Assembly: GCA_963745675.1 (NCBI GenBank)
Contig: CAVUYM010000023.1
Location: 190,474-254,473 of the forward strand
Direction of reading: 5' to 3'
DNA from: JAUIIK01 sp963745675
Lineage (GTDB): Bacteria; Chloroflexota; Chloroflexia; Thermomicrobiales; CFX8
Length of the DNA: 64,000 nt
Below, piece by piece: positions 28,008-39,524 of the stretch (positions are counted from its first letter, which is position 1; each line of letters begins with the position of its first letter). The notes under the pieces are model-generated. The model made no database searches. It saw nothing but the letters and a program-made list of their open reading frames with translations, and was not told where the DNA came from. The position numbers and the translations under genes are program-made.

Positions 28008-29057
28008 ATGACCTGGAACCTGACGCTCGACATATTGCTCGTCGTGCTCGTGCTCCTGTTCGCGCCTATTGGTTATATGCGCGGCCCGGTCAAGGAGTTA
28101 CTCGTGATGCTCGGCGTCGCTGTCGGAGCACTCACCGTCGAATTTTGGGCGCGCCCATGGGGACGTGATCTCGACTACTACTTCAATACCGGAGATGATC
28201 CGGGTGCTTTCATCGTCGCGATGTCATTCCTGATGGGGACGACGTTCATTTGTGGTTATGGACTGGGACTTCTTATTGCTCCCTGGACATTTTCTATACG
28301 AGGAAGGATCCTCGGCGCGCTCATTTCGGCGGTGAACGGCGCACTACTCATATCGTTCAGCCTGCAGTATGTACGGTTGTTCCTGCTTTCCGATGCCAAT
28401 GAAGCTGCGCTCGAGCAATCCTATTCGGTCAGCATCCTCATGAACGAGATCGGATGGGTGTTGCTTGGAGCGATTGCACTCGTTCCATTCGTCATTCTTT
28501 ACGGATTGATAACTCACCGACGCGCTTTCGATCTCCGAATCTGGGACGACTATGAAGACGACGAGTACTTCGACGAGTACGATGCGGAATACGACTATCT
28601 TGATGATGATGCATTCGAGCCGGACCACAGCACGTTTGCGCCTCAGCCTGCTGGAGATTCTCACATGGCCGAAACGCGAATCATGCCTCCGAGAGTGCCT
28701 GTGTCACCGGCGAACGATGACAGTATCTATAAGCCGGAGCCAGAGCCGATTCCGTTTCGGATTCCAGAGACCACGCGGCGGATCGGGGTCGCTGAACTGG
28801 ACGAATCCATACCGCAAGACTCGACCGTCACCCCCGAGGAAGTCGGCGGTGAATGGTTCGCAATCGGAGATACCGATCCATCGATGACCGCACCGGATAC
28901 AGCGGCGCTCGAAGATCTCAATCTCGAGGATGACGAGCCCGAGCAGTCGCAAGAGATCGACAACTCATTGCCAGACGGATATGCACGGTGTGAAAACTGC
29001 CACGCGGTTTTGCCACCCAACACCGGAATCTGTCCTGTGTGCGGACATGTCCATTAG
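28008..29057 (+). CDS. CvpA-like membrane protein with acidic linker and zinc ribbon
   Basis: 349 residues. The first 180 contain four or five hydrophobic helices in the CvpA arrangement (LDILLVVLVLLFAPIGYMRG, then GAFIVAMSFLMGTTFICGYG, then a GRILGALISAVNGALLISF helix). The middle is very acidic (DDYEDDEYFDEYDAEYDYL) and disordered. The end is a zinc ribbon with two Cys pairs, CENC and CPVC. CvpA relatives are linked to colicin V production and envelope processes of unclear nature. The combination with a C-terminal ribbon is uncommon and suggests a cytoplasmic tail that binds another molecule. It converges on the next gene with a four-base overlap. Confidence 0.65.
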   Translation: MTWNLTLDILLVVLVLLFAPIGYMRGPVKELLVMLGVAVGALTVEFWARPWGRDLDYYFNTGDDPGAFIVAMSFLMGTTFICGYGLGLLIAPWTFSIRGRILGALISAVNGALLISFSLQYVRLFLLSDANEAALEQSYSVSILMNEIGWVLLGAIALVPFVILYGLITHRRAFDLRIWDDYEDDEYFDEYDAEYDYLDDDAFEPDHSTFAPQPAGDSHMAETRIMPPRVPVSPANDDSIYKPEPEPIPFRIPETTRRIGVAELDESIPQDSTVTPEEVGGEWFAIGDTDPSMTAPDTAALEDLNLEDDEPEQSQEIDNSLPDGYARCENCHAVLPPNTGICPVCGHVH

Positions 29058-29875
29058 GGCCGATCGAGTCCCTGTGCGGATCTTCCCTGGATGCGGATCT
29101 CGTCAGGTGCAAGGACCGCGTCGATGCGTTCTCCTGATTTCAGGCTTAATGTCCTTGCGGCGTTCGATTCGTCCGATCTAGTGGCCGTAACTCGAAGGTC
29201 ACTCCACTGTGCCTGTTGGCCGGTGCCGTTGGAGACGAGCAAATGGAACCGATCGAATTCCGGCAGATCGCTCAGTTCGACGGCAGCCGTCACTGTGCCA
29301 TACTGGATCTTGACATAACTACCCGAAGATTGCTTGCTGTCCTGCTCGGGCGGCACGATCGTCATCTTGAGTAATGCAAGCGGGATCTCCGTGTCGAATT
29401 CCAGATAGCTCACGTCGATGCCAGATTCCTGACAATGGCGTTCAATGGCCAACCAATCCGGATCAGCACCCGGAGCGCCTGCGACAATCAACTGGCGTGG
29501 TTCCAGACGTTGTAGCGCCTCCCAGAGAGCGTCGACATTGCCCTGATCTGCCGACACAATGACGGTCGATGGTTTGGCTTCCCAGGGTTGAGAGAGAGTG
29601 CCGATTACCGAGCGAGCATCTTGTGGACCATTGGCATTCAGAATGAGTACACGATTTTCACCATCGACGATAAGGGTGGAGAGTGCTCGATCAGTTGCGG
29701 CGATGCGCAATTCTGGCGCGCCCGATGGCGGCACGACGAAAATCCATACATAGAAAAGTGTCGCCACGGCAGCAACACATAGTCCGGTCAGCCAATGACG
29801 CCGGCGGGGCAAGATGACGTTATGGTGTTGAGATTTGCTGGAGGTAGACGAGGTCGACTTCTGTTCCCCGATCAA
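29054..29875 (-). CDS. Single-pass membrane protein with ComEC-like degenerate hydrolase domain
   Basis: 273 residues. A basic N-terminus (PRRRHW) and one hydrophobic helix (LCVAAVATLFYVWIFVV) are followed by a domain exposed outside. Its strand order, ELRIAATDRALSTLIVDGENRVLILNANGP then STVIVSADQGNVDALWEAL and QLIVAGAPGAD, resembles the metallo-beta-lactamase domain at the end of ComEC. The metal motif THxxxDH is absent, with SADQGNVDA in its place. So it is at most a dead relative; this is inference. TTG 29875 has GGGGAG six bases upstream and lies inside the 3' end of pknB, so it is the last gene of the pknB operon. Confidence 0.6.
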   Translation of the reverse strand: MIGEQKSTSSTSSKSQHHNVILPRRRHWLTGLCVAAVATLFYVWIFVVPPSGAPELRIAATDRALSTLIVDGENRVLILNANGPQDARSVIGTLSQPWEAKPSTVIVSADQGNVDALWEALQRLEPRQLIVAGAPGADPDWLAIERHCQESGIDVSYLEFDTEIPLALLKMTIVPPEQDSKQSSGSYVKIQYGTVTAAVELSDLPEFDRFHLLVSNGTGQQAQWSDLRVTATRSDESNAARTLSLKSGERIDAVLAPDEIRIQGRSAQGLDRP

Positions 29876-31718
29876 CGATGTCTCCCCAGTCTAGCGGCTC
29901 AGTCCCGCTGGAGATGGACACGACTGTGTTTGGCTCGACATCGTCGCACTTAAAGCTAGGGTTCAATCGCTGCAAGAGATCGCAAGTGCGCGGAATCACA
30001 TTGCGTACCGTTAGACCGGCCTTGACCAGTTCATCGCGTGCTTTGAATACGTCGACGCCAAAGAGATCAGGAATTTTTACCACGTCGCCCAGACTGATGT
30101 AGAGCGTTACCGTCTCACCGAGTTCTGCTTCAATTTCCGGCTCAGTCCGAATCGCGTTTCCCTCTCTGACAGTTTCACTGGGCTCTTCTTCAATCACGAC
30201 AACAAATTCGGCGGATTCCAGCGCATCAACGGCAGCTACTTTGGAGAGATTGGATATCTCCGGAATCTGAACGATCGCGGGCCCCTTGCTCACCCAAATG
30301 GTTACATCCATCTCAAAATCGAGCTCGGTCCCGGGCGCTGGGTCCTGGCGAATGATAAGTCCGGGATCCACATCTGGATCAAAATCTTCGAACTGAACGA
30401 GAGTCCAGCGTCCAGCGACTGCCGAACGTGCCTCGCTTACGCGTAAGTTTCTGAGTTCGGGAATGGCTCCCGAATTTGGCGTCTCGGTTGCCGTTGGTTC
30501 GGCCGGCTGACTGCTCGGCGTTGGCTCTGCTTGCGTAGGTTCAACCGCTTCAGTTGGCGCGCCTGTGGAAGTGGCTACGGATGCGACCTGTGTAGGCGTT
30601 GATTCGGATTGTGTCGGATCGGCGGTTGCGCCGCCAGCCTCGAACAGCCCCGGTCCCCATTGCAGGAGGGCAAGAACGACAGCAACGATCACCGTCAGCA
30701 ACAGTACGCCAATAAACCAGGTCGCACAGCCAAGTTCATTCGATGCAGGCTGTCTCGGCTGCCCTGGAGGTCGTCCTCCACCCGCGGGCGGGCGCGGCGG
30801 ACGCTTCGCCCTCCGGCGGTCGATATCGGCTCTTCCGGTTGATGCGCGGACTGGGCGATTGGCAGGTCGCGGGGCGGTTGGTTGTTGACGGACTGGGATT
30901 GGGTTGCGCCAGAAGCGCAGAGCAGTTTCGAGCGCCGCCCCTGATGGGTAGCGCTCCGATGGGTCTTTTGCCAGCGTTCGGAGAATGATCTTGTCTATCT
31001 GTGGCGGAATATTCGGATTGTGTCTGGATGGCGGGACCGGTTCGTCAGAAACGTGCTGCATTGCGATTGAGACCGACGATTCGCCTTCAAATGGCAGCGT
31101 CTTCGTCAGCATCTCATATAAGACGATCCCGGTGGAATAGAGATCAGATGCTGGTCCGATCTCAAAACCTCTGGCCTGCTCGGGAGAGACGTAGTGCACC
31201 GTTCCCATACCGGTGCCGGTCTCGGTCAAGCCCGGATCGCGCATGCCTTTGGCGATGCCGAAATCGACGACCTTTGCGTTGCCGTCTCTATCGACGAGGA
31301 TATTCTGCGGTTTGATATCGCGGTGTACCAGGCCACGCTGATGGGCGTAGTCAAGAGCCGAGGCGACCTGTCCAATGATGAAGACGGCACCGTCTACGGA
31401 GAATGGGCCTTGCTGGTAGATGAGTTCTTTGAGGTTCGGACCACGGATGTGCTCCATGACGATGTAGTGCAAGTTCTGGTCATTGCCGACGTCGTAGACA
31501 CTGACGATGTTGGGGTGGGTCATGCCAGCTGCGATCTGGCCTTCGCGGCGGAAACGCTCGAGGAATGTCGCGTCGGAGGCGTACTGATCGCGTAGGACTT
31601 TGACGGCAACTTCGCGGTTGAGCAGCAAATCGCGGGCAAGATAGACGATAGCCATGCCGCCTTCACCGACGGTCTGACCGAGTCTGTAGCGTCCGTTAAG
31701 AATCGTCTCTTGCTGCAC
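29820..31718 (-). CDS. pknB: Ser/Thr protein kinase with PASTA domains
   Basis: 632 residues from GTG 31718, chosen because GGAGG lies six bases upstream; a TTG at 31739 would add seven residues without support. The kinase domain (about 1-270) has VGEGGMAIVYLARD, the invariant VKVL lysine, HRDIKPQN, VDFG and the APE-like SPEQARG. A Pro/Arg-rich linker and a membrane helix (about 332-354) follow. Three PASTA repeats outside the membrane come next (from PELRNLRVSEAR, PEISNLSKVAAV and PDLFGVDVFKAR). PASTA kinases sense muropeptides and control cell-wall growth. It follows ispE by 56 bases in a leftward operon. Confidence 0.93.
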   Translation of the reverse strand: MQQETILNGRYRLGQTVGEGGMAIVYLARDLLLNREVAVKVLRDQYASDATFLERFRREGQIAAGMTHPNIVSVYDVGNDQNLHYIVMEHIRGPNLKELIYQQGPFSVDGAVFIIGQVASALDYAHQRGLVHRDIKPQNILVDRDGNAKVVDFGIAKGMRDPGLTETGTGMGTVHYVSPEQARGFEIGPASDLYSTGIVLYEMLTKTLPFEGESSVSIAMQHVSDEPVPPSRHNPNIPPQIDKIILRTLAKDPSERYPSGAALETALRFWRNPIPVRQQPTAPRPANRPVRASTGRADIDRRRAKRPPRPPAGGGRPPGQPRQPASNELGCATWFIGVLLLTVIVAVVLALLQWGPGLFEAGGATADPTQSESTPTQVASVATSTGAPTEAVEPTQAEPTPSSQPAEPTATETPNSGAIPELRNLRVSEARSAVAGRWTLVQFEDFDPDVDPGLIIRQDPAPGTELDFEMDVTIWVSKGPAIVQIPEISNLSKVAAVDALESAEFVVVIEEEPSETVREGNAIRTEPEIEAELGETVTLYISLGDVVKIPDLFGVDVFKARDELVKAGLTVRNVIPRTCDLLQRLNPSFKCDDVEPNTVVSISSGTEPLDWGDIVDRGTEVDLVYLQQISTP

Positions 31719-31774
31719 GTACAACCTCCAGCGCGCCAATTCTACTGATTGGTGGCGGAGTCAAGCGGAGAGCG

Positions 31775-32707
31775 CTAGTTCTCGCTTTTCACAAGCGCCA
31801 GCAATTTGCGGATGGCACGCTCTTCTTCATCGACGACGATCCCAATAGATACCTCTTGCAATATGGACGATGCGATCCTCTCTCTGCCTAATCCTCGCCA
31901 GAACGTCCTGCGCTTCTTGCGTATGAGCTGTGCCAGCTGTAAATCGTCGGTCCGGCGCCGGAGAGGGCAACTCGTCCGGCGAGTATTTTCGAGTTCCTGC
32001 CAGGCTTCCCGAACGACTCGCTGCTCCAGCATCTGGCGTTGGAAGGCATTGGGAAGCTCATCTAGTCGATGTGTCAAGCCACTCGGATGACTCCGCAAGT
32101 CGGGCCTCGATTGAGCCTTCTCGAAGTTCGGACGAAAAGTTGCGAACTCGGTGCACCGTCCGAAAAGTCGTCGGGTTTCAGGCCCGCAAATAGCGATGCT
32201 GTCTTGTTCGGTATATCCAGTCGAGGTGTGACGACCACGAACACCAGTGGAACACGCGGCAGTTGCTCTAACTTGTCGCCGATTCCCGTGGCAAGAGCCG
32301 TGCCGCCCTCGATGAAGAATGGAACGTCCGCCCCGATCGAATTTGCGCAGCCTGCCGAATCTCGTTCGAAGTGTTGCCGAACATCGCGATCTTCAAGGCC
32401 AACGCGGCATCGGAGGAACCACCACCAAGTCCTGCCGCAATAGGAATTCGTTTGATCAGCGAGAGCGTTGATGTCCAGCCCTGTTCGGCTGCAGCCTGCT
32501 CCAGTATTGGTCTGACGATGTCATCCGCTGGGTTGATGCGGGGGTCGCCAATGTAGGTGAAAGAGTCCGCTTTCTCGTAAGCTCGATCTGGTCGTAGATG
32601 TCGATCGCCTGAAACACCGTCGCAAGATCGTGGTAACCGTCGGGCCGTTTGCGGATGACTTCGAGCCCGAGGTTGAGTTTGGCCGGTGTGCGGACGCTGA
32701 ACTTCAC
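31775..32707 (-). CDS. ispE: 4-diphosphocytidyl-2-C-methyl-D-erythritol kinase (several frame changes)
   Basis: GHMP-kinase family. It begins VKFSVRTPAKLNLGLEVIRK at GTG 32707, then RPDGYHDLATVFQAIDIYD. The ATP loop is PIAAGLGGGSSDAALAL, and near the end comes VALSGAGPTIYS. It phosphorylates the MEP-pathway intermediate that leads to isoprenoids and the carotenoids made downstream in this window. Frame changes are needed near 32585, 32335, 32085 and 31935, and the exact C-terminus is uncertain. The start overlaps the rsmA stop by four bases (GTGA), indicating coupling. A gene of about 310 residues fits the family. Confidence 0.85.
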
Positions 32708-33532
32708 AGCTGATCGGATGGACGGATCTGCAGCCAGGCGGCAAAAATCCGGCCCCAATCACTGATATCCAGCTCCTGGGGGCGCACGGCGGGGTCGATC
32801 TCTGCATTGTGGAGAAGGGTCGAAACAAGGTTGCCAGGCACTCCCCCATTCTCCAGCGAGTTCTTGAGCTGTTTGCGGCGTGCGCTGAAACCAGCTCGGA
32901 CCAGACCAAAGAATTGCCCCAGATCCTCCTGAGAAATATCAAGCTGCCGTAGGATCGGCATGTGGACGACTGAAGAAGTGACTCGCGGCGGCGGTGTGAA
33001 GGCTCCCCGCCCGACATGGAACGCGATCTTTGGTCTTCCGTGAAATTGCATCGCGACTGCTAGAAGATTCATTTCCGGCGGTCGGGCCACGATGCGCTCG
33101 GCGACTTCACGTTGAATCATGAAGGTGCAACTGGCGGGAGCATTAGCCGAATCGAGAAAGCGTCTCAGAATCGCGGTCGCAACGTTGTAGGGCAGGTTTG
33201 CTACCAGGGTATAGGGTTGCTCGCAGATCTGGCTCGAGATCGACTGTGAGGGCATCCTCGTTGCGCACAATGACGTTTTCGGGGGACGTGGCTGACAACG
33301 CCGACGCAAGTTGGGTGTCTTTTTCTAGGGCAATTACGCTGGCTGCTCGACGTGCCAGTTCTTCGGTCAGAATTCCCAAGCCGGGACCGATTTCGACGAC
33401 TCGCGTCGTCGGTTCGATGCCGGCGGCATTACAGATACGTTCCACGATCCGACGGTCGTGCAAGAAATGCTGGCCGAGTGACTTCTTCGAGCCCAGGCTG
33501 AGTTCGGCAAGTCTTTTGGCGGGGGAGATCAT
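32704..33532 (-). CDS. rsmA: 16S rRNA dimethyladenosine transferase (one frame change)
   Basis: The N-terminus is KKSLGQHFLHDRRIVERI, with the SAM site EIGPGLGILTEEL and the catalytic NLPYNVATAIL. FTPPPRVTSSVVHM is a typical late motif and FSARRKQLKNSL a C-terminal one. The enzyme dimethylates two adjacent adenosines in helix 45 of 16S rRNA. One frame change near 33225, between VDLEPDL and YTLVANLPYN, breaks the frame. ATG 33532 follows the selD stop by one base, and the stop overlaps ispE. The order selD-rsmA-ispE is therefore one transcript. Confidence 0.92.
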
Positions 33533-33533
33533 G

Positions 33534-34586
33534 CTATGGAACGAGGACGATCCCTAGACCGTCGACGACTTCACCGATCTTCCAGACGTCAATGCCCCTG
33601 CTAGCAAATTCGGCTTCCAGCGACGAAGCTGCCGATTTATCGATGCCAATGAGTAGACCGCCAGATGTCTCCGGTCCAAATAGCAGCGCCTTTTGCCATT
33701 CTGGAAGGCTCACTTCGCTCGAAACACCGCACTCAGGCAGGGTTTCGTAGTAGTCCATATTGCGGTGACCGCCCCCTGGAATTCGGCCTTCTTCTGCATA
33801 GCGTTCGGCGCCGGGCAACAAGGGCACGTTTGACGTCGATATTCGCAACTGGACGCCACTCTTGATTGACATCTCCGTCGCATGTCCCATTAGTCCGAAG
33901 CCGGTGACATCGGTACAGGCGCGCACGCCCGCGGCTCGTGCTGCCTGACTCGCTGCCTGATTGAGCGTTTGCATGCTGACGATGGCGGCATCAACATCGG
34001 CGGGGTCAGCGGCTTCCTGTTTGAGTGCCGTCGTCACGACGCCGGTGCCTAGCGGCTTCGTCAAGTACAGCGCGTCACCGGCTTGCAAGCCTGCCTTCGT
34101 CATCAGATTGTCGGGATGGATATCGCCGGTGACGATGAGCCCATACTTTGGCTCGTCGTCGGTCACCGTGTGACCGCCAGCGATGACAATACCCGCCTCT
34201 GCTGCTTTGTCGGCGCCACCTTCGAGAATGCGGGAGATGATGTCGAGATCCATATCGCCGGGAAAGGCAGCAACATTGAGAGCGAAGAGCGGTTCGGCGC
34301 CCATAGCGAAGATATCGCTCAGGGAGTTAGCGGCGGCAATCGCGCCGTAGAGGTACGGATCGTCAACGACCGGCGTGAAAAAGTCGACGGTCTGGACGAT
34401 TGCTCGTTCGTCATCGAGTTTGAATACCGCGGCGTCATCGCTCGTTTGCAGTCCAACGAGAATCCGCGGGTCGGTGCGTAGTGCTAGTGGGCGCAGAACC
34501 TGCGCCAATGCGGCCGGAGCCAGCTTGGATGCTCAGCCAGCGGTGCTCGCCAGTGTCGTCAGCCGGATTTCGTCGCGAGTCTGCAT
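33534..34586 (-). CDS. selD: Selenide, water dikinase with in-frame UGA (selenoprotein)
   Basis: 350 residues from ATG 34586. Codon 18 is TGA (34533-34535) in the context LASTAG-UGA-ASKLAP. SelD has a catalytic Cys or selenocysteine at exactly this place, three residues before the essential lysine, which is K21 here. The following frame is intact to the stop at 33534 and holds the ATP-site motifs SDDAAVFKLDDERAIVQTVD, FAMGAEPLFALN, TGFGLMGHATEM and GPETSGGLLIG. A SECIS-like hairpin begins 26 bases after the TGA. SelD makes selenophosphate from selenide and ATP for selenocysteine synthesis. Automatic callers would start at a codon after the UGA and lose the active site. Confidence 0.92.
34490..34506 (-). 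promoter_or_regulatory. SECIS-like hairpin inside selD
   Basis: On the minus strand GGCGCAG-GTT-CTGCGCC folds into a seven-base-pair stem with a GGU at the top, 26 bases after the UGA. The apical sequence GCAGGTTCTGC closely resembles the apical part of the E. coli fdhF SECIS (GCAGGTCTGC). Distance and top sequence fit the bacterial SelB-binding hairpins. Confidence 0.7.
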
Positions 34587-34717
34587 GTGCAGCCTGCCTT
34601 TGCTTCGGATTCTTGTGATTGGTCTGTAGCGATCAAATGAAAAGTCGACTAGCCTAATTGAACCAGAGAATCGGCAACCTGCGAGCATGTCTCTGGTAAT
34701 GCGGAAAGCGGGGAGAT

Positions 34718-35543
34718 GTGGCGACTTCTACGAGAGAACTGGTTGATATAGCGCTTGAGATGGCAGATATGGATGAATTGCCCGCCGATAGCAGCGTCTA
34801 TATCAGTGGATCAAATCTCAATCGCATCATGTTTGGCATCGATATCGGGCCTGCTGAACTGCTACTCGCTCGAGAACTTGATTGCGATGCAGTCATCGCC
34901 CACCATCCCGCCGGAGGTTCCTCGACGCTGCGCTTTCCTGCAGTGTTGCAAAAGCAAATTGATTTCATGGTCGACCACGGCGTACCGGAGCAGTGCTGCG
35001 CGAGAAGCCGCACAGCCGTTGATTACCCGTTCGACGATGGGCGCACATGCGGCGAATCACGATCGCGTGCCGTCGTTCGCACGACACATTCGGATGCCAT
35101 TCCTCAACATACACCTTCCGCTCGATGAGCTCGGACGCAGAATCATGATTGAGGCAATCGACAGCCATCTGATTGAGCTTGATCGAGCGCCTGTCGTTCA
35201 GGATGCTATCGACGGACTGATGACGCTGGATGAATACCAGCGGGCGCCGACCCGGATTATGGTTCCCGTCGGCACTCTCGACAGTCCACTTGGACGTATT
35301 GCGATTGTGCACGGCGCCGGAACGAACGGCGGCGCAAGAATCGCATCGGCGTACTTTGATGCTGGCGTTGGTACTGTCTTATATATCCACTGTGCCGGTC
35401 CGGAAGTCGCAGCGCTCCAGGAATCGGGAGGTGGGAACCTCATCGTTGCCGGACACATTGCAAGCGATCTGGTTGGAATCAATCGATATGTAGATGCAGT
35501 TGAGGCGCTCGGTGTTGAGGTTGTACGCATAAGCGGACTCTAA
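34718..35543 (+). CDS. NIF3/DUF34-like dinuclear metal protein (one frame change)
   Basis: About 275 residues. The first part, ELVDIALEMADMDELPADS, leads to a strand and the metal motif DAVIAHHPAGGSS. After a frame change near 34995 the protein continues TMGAHAANHDRVPSFARHIRMPFLNIHLPLDE. It ends with the second metal site ASAYFDAGVGTVLYIHCAG and IVAGHIASDLVGINRYVDA. NIF3-like proteins bind two metals; GTP cyclohydrolase-related and damage-control roles have been proposed but no function is settled. It is divergent from selD, with 131 bases between the starts, and lies upstream of groESL. Confidence 0.7.
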
Positions 35544-35561
35544 CTTTCCTCGTCCGTACAC

Positions 35562-35590
35562 TTGCAAGCTTCCGTCTGATTCACTATCAT
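35562..35590 (+). promoter_or_regulatory. Vegetative promoter of groESL
   Basis: TTGCAA at 35562-35567 and TATCAT at 35585-35590 are spaced by 17 bases. The expected start of transcription (about 35597) lies immediately before the CIRCE element. This is the classic arrangement in which HrcA blocks the promoter. Confidence 0.75.
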
Positions 35591-35598
35591 TCGACTTG

Positions 35599-35625
35599 TT
35601 AGCACTCTCGACCTTAGAGTGCTAA
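35599..35625 (+). promoter_or_regulatory. CIRCE operator (HrcA binding site)
   Basis: TTAGCACTC, nine bases, then GAGTGCTAA: a perfect match to the CIRCE inverted repeat. It sits just after the promoter of groESL and predicts heat-shock control by HrcA repressor, which is not encoded in this window. Confidence 0.97.
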
Positions 35626-35689
35626 ATGGCGAAGGGAAGTGATCCCGCTAAAGAGCGGGTCGAAAGAAGATACGAGGAGGTACGCAGAG

Positions 35690-35992
35690 GTGACCCTAAA
35701 CGGGAATCTAACACCGCTTGGAGATCGAGTAGTAGTTAAACCGTCGGCGCGCGACGAAGTCACAAAGAGTGGCATCGTCCTGCCCGACACAGCCAAGGAA
35801 AAGCCGCAGCGCGGCGAAGTCATAGCAGTGGGCAAGGGCCGCTACGACGAAGACGGCGACCGCATTCCTATGGAAGTCTCCGCTGGCGACAAGGTGCTGT
35901 TCGCGAAGTATGCGGGCACCGAATTCAAGCTGGATGACGATGAGTTTCTGATTCTTTCCGAGAAAGACATCCTCGCGATCGTTCAGGACTAG
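35690..35992 (+). CDS. groS: Co-chaperonin GroES
   Basis: 100 residues from GTG 35690, with GAGGAGG about ten bases upstream. NLTPLGDRVVVKPSARDEVT and the mobile loop KSGIVLPDTAKEKPQRGEV are typical. The C-terminal EFKLDDDEFLILSEKDILAIV completes the family length. GroES caps the GroEL cavity. The 65-base leader after CIRCE contains a short hairpin (CCCGCT with AGCGGG at 35644-35659). Read-through open frame from 35639 is leader, not protein. Confidence 0.96.
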   Translation: MTLNGNLTPLGDRVVVKPSARDEVTKSGIVLPDTAKEKPQRGEVIAVGKGRYDEDGDRIPMEVSAGDKVLFAKYAGTEFKLDDDEFLILSEKDILAIVQD

Positions 35993-36060
35993 ACCATCAG
36001 CCAGATCACATCTGGCGATTTTTATGAGTATCAGACAAACCTTAAGGAGGGAATCACGCT

Positions 36061-37698
<1,638 letters not shown>

Positions 37699-37721
37699 TC
37701 CGTCGCACAATCGATAGTGAA

Positions 37722-37756
37722 AATCGCCGCCCCATTTGGGGCGGCGATTCCTTTTT
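37722..37756 (+). terminator. Terminator of groESL
   Basis: The stem AATCGCCGCCCCA pairs perfectly with TGGGGCGGCGATT over a two-base loop, then CCTTTTT. It separates groESL from the convergent ggt gene. Confidence 0.92.
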
Positions 37757-37789
37757 GCCGCAGATATCCGCGAAGCGCTATCGGATCGT

Positions 37790-39503
37790 CTACTGCCACA
37801 TCGCGTCTTCGTCGGTGCCATCCGGAAGCGTCGCGTCGCCGCCAGAGAAGCCCATCGGCGCGCCGTCGGCTCGCCAGCAGGCGACGCCTTCCATCATTCC
37901 ACTTTCAGGGTCAAAACGAACGCCGTTCATGCCGCCTGCCACGCGAAACACCGGACTGACCTCATGACCTCTTGACTCCAAGTCGGACTTGAGAATTCCA
38001 AAGTCTGCATAGCCCGTCTCAATCTCAAGTTCAGGGCCACGATCCCACATGCGCGGAGCTTCCACAGCCTCCTGCATCGACATGCCATGGTCAATGACGT
38101 TCGAGATCGCCTGCATCACGCTCCCAAAGATACGAACGCCACCCGGAGTACCGAGAGCCATGTAGGGCTGGCCGTCCTTGAGCACGATTGTGGGGGACAT
38201 CGACGACAGGATGCGCTTGCCGGGCGCGATCGAGTTTGTTCGCCCCGGATTGGGATCCATCAGGTGCATGCAATTGTTGAGGAGCATCCCGGTACCTGGC
38301 ACGGTGACTTTGGATCCGAATCCGCCATTCAGAGTCTGCGTCGTTGTCACGACGTTGCCGTCGGCGTCCATCGCGCAGCAATGGGTCGTCGAGGCCGACT
38401 CGCCATCGGATGGCGTCGCTGCCTGATAGCTGTGAGCTGTTGACAGATCAATCTGCGCACGACGCTCGGCCGCGTACGCTTTCGATGTCAGCCAATCCAC
38501 CGGCACATCGGTCGAAGATGGGTCGGCCATGTGCTCGAATCGATCCGCAAAGGCGATCTTCATCGCCTCGGCAAGCAGGTGGACATGGTCGGGCGAACCG
38601 AAACCCATCTTTCCGACGTCGTAGCCCTCCAGAATGTTGAGAATCTGAACGATGTGCGTGCCGCCGGAGGAGGGTGGCGCCATCGACACAATGTCGAAGC
38701 CTCGGTATGTGCCCGTCACCGGCGCGCGCTCGTGGACCTGATATCCATTGATGTCATCTAGCGTGAGAACGCCGCCATTAGCCGACATTTCGGCGGCTAT
38801 GGCTTCCCCGAGTGGACCACCGATAGAGATAGTCCGCGCCGTGAACGCCAATCGCTTCGAGGGTGTTCGCATAGTCTTCTCGGACGATTCGGTCGCTTGC
38901 TTCCGGCGGCGCACCTCCAGGCAGGAAGACAGCGGCTGTCGCCGGGAAGCGGGCCAGATCGGGAGCCGTCATCTTGATGATTTCCCGCAGATAAGGGCTT
39001 ACGCGGAATCCTGAGCGAGCGTAGCGGACTGCCGGTGCGACGATCTGATCGAGACTAAGCCGTCCGTAGCGTTCTACCGCCGTAGCCCATCCCAGAAGCG
39101 AGCCTCCTGTTGCGACTGCGAGGTGACCGGTGTTGTTCAGCGCGCCTTCCACGTCGTTGTCGAGGTTGCCGGGAATCGGGTCGAACATGTCGGCCGTGGC
39201 GCCGGCAGGGACCGTCGCATAGTTGTCGATTGTCGTCGTCGTACCGTCCGCAAGGCGAATGACGATGAAACCCGCGCCAAAGATCGTCGTCATCATCGGT
39301 TCGACGACGGAGAGAGCGAACATCGTTGCGATAGCGGCATCGATTGCGTTGCCTCCGAGGATCAGCATCTCGTTGCCAGCCATAGACGCGAGTGGATGAT
39401 TCGAGGTCACCATTCCACCTGCCGCGAATGCAGGCTGCTTGCGGGTTTTCAGTGCGCTTCTCGTTCCTGTCTCGCCTGTGCGTTCCCGTTCAAGGATTGA
39501 CAT
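37790..39503 (-). CDS. ggt: Gamma-glutamyltransferase (one frame change)
   Basis: About 570 residues. The large-subunit part begins GGMVTSNHPLASMAGNEML and includes GGNAIDAAIATMFAL. The small subunit begins at the autoprocessing Thr in ESASTTHCCAMDADGNVVTT, and GTPGGVRIFG lies further on. The family cleaves gamma-glutamyl bonds of glutathione and related compounds. No clear signal peptide is seen, so it may be cytoplasmic, as in other non-exported members. One frame change near 38825 separates HGADYLY from GGPLGEAIAAEM. ATG 39503 has AAAGGAAC upstream. The second YtcJ amidohydrolase lies immediately upstream on the same strand. Confidence 0.88.
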
Positions 39504-39524
39504 ATTGGTTCCTTTCCTGATCCA

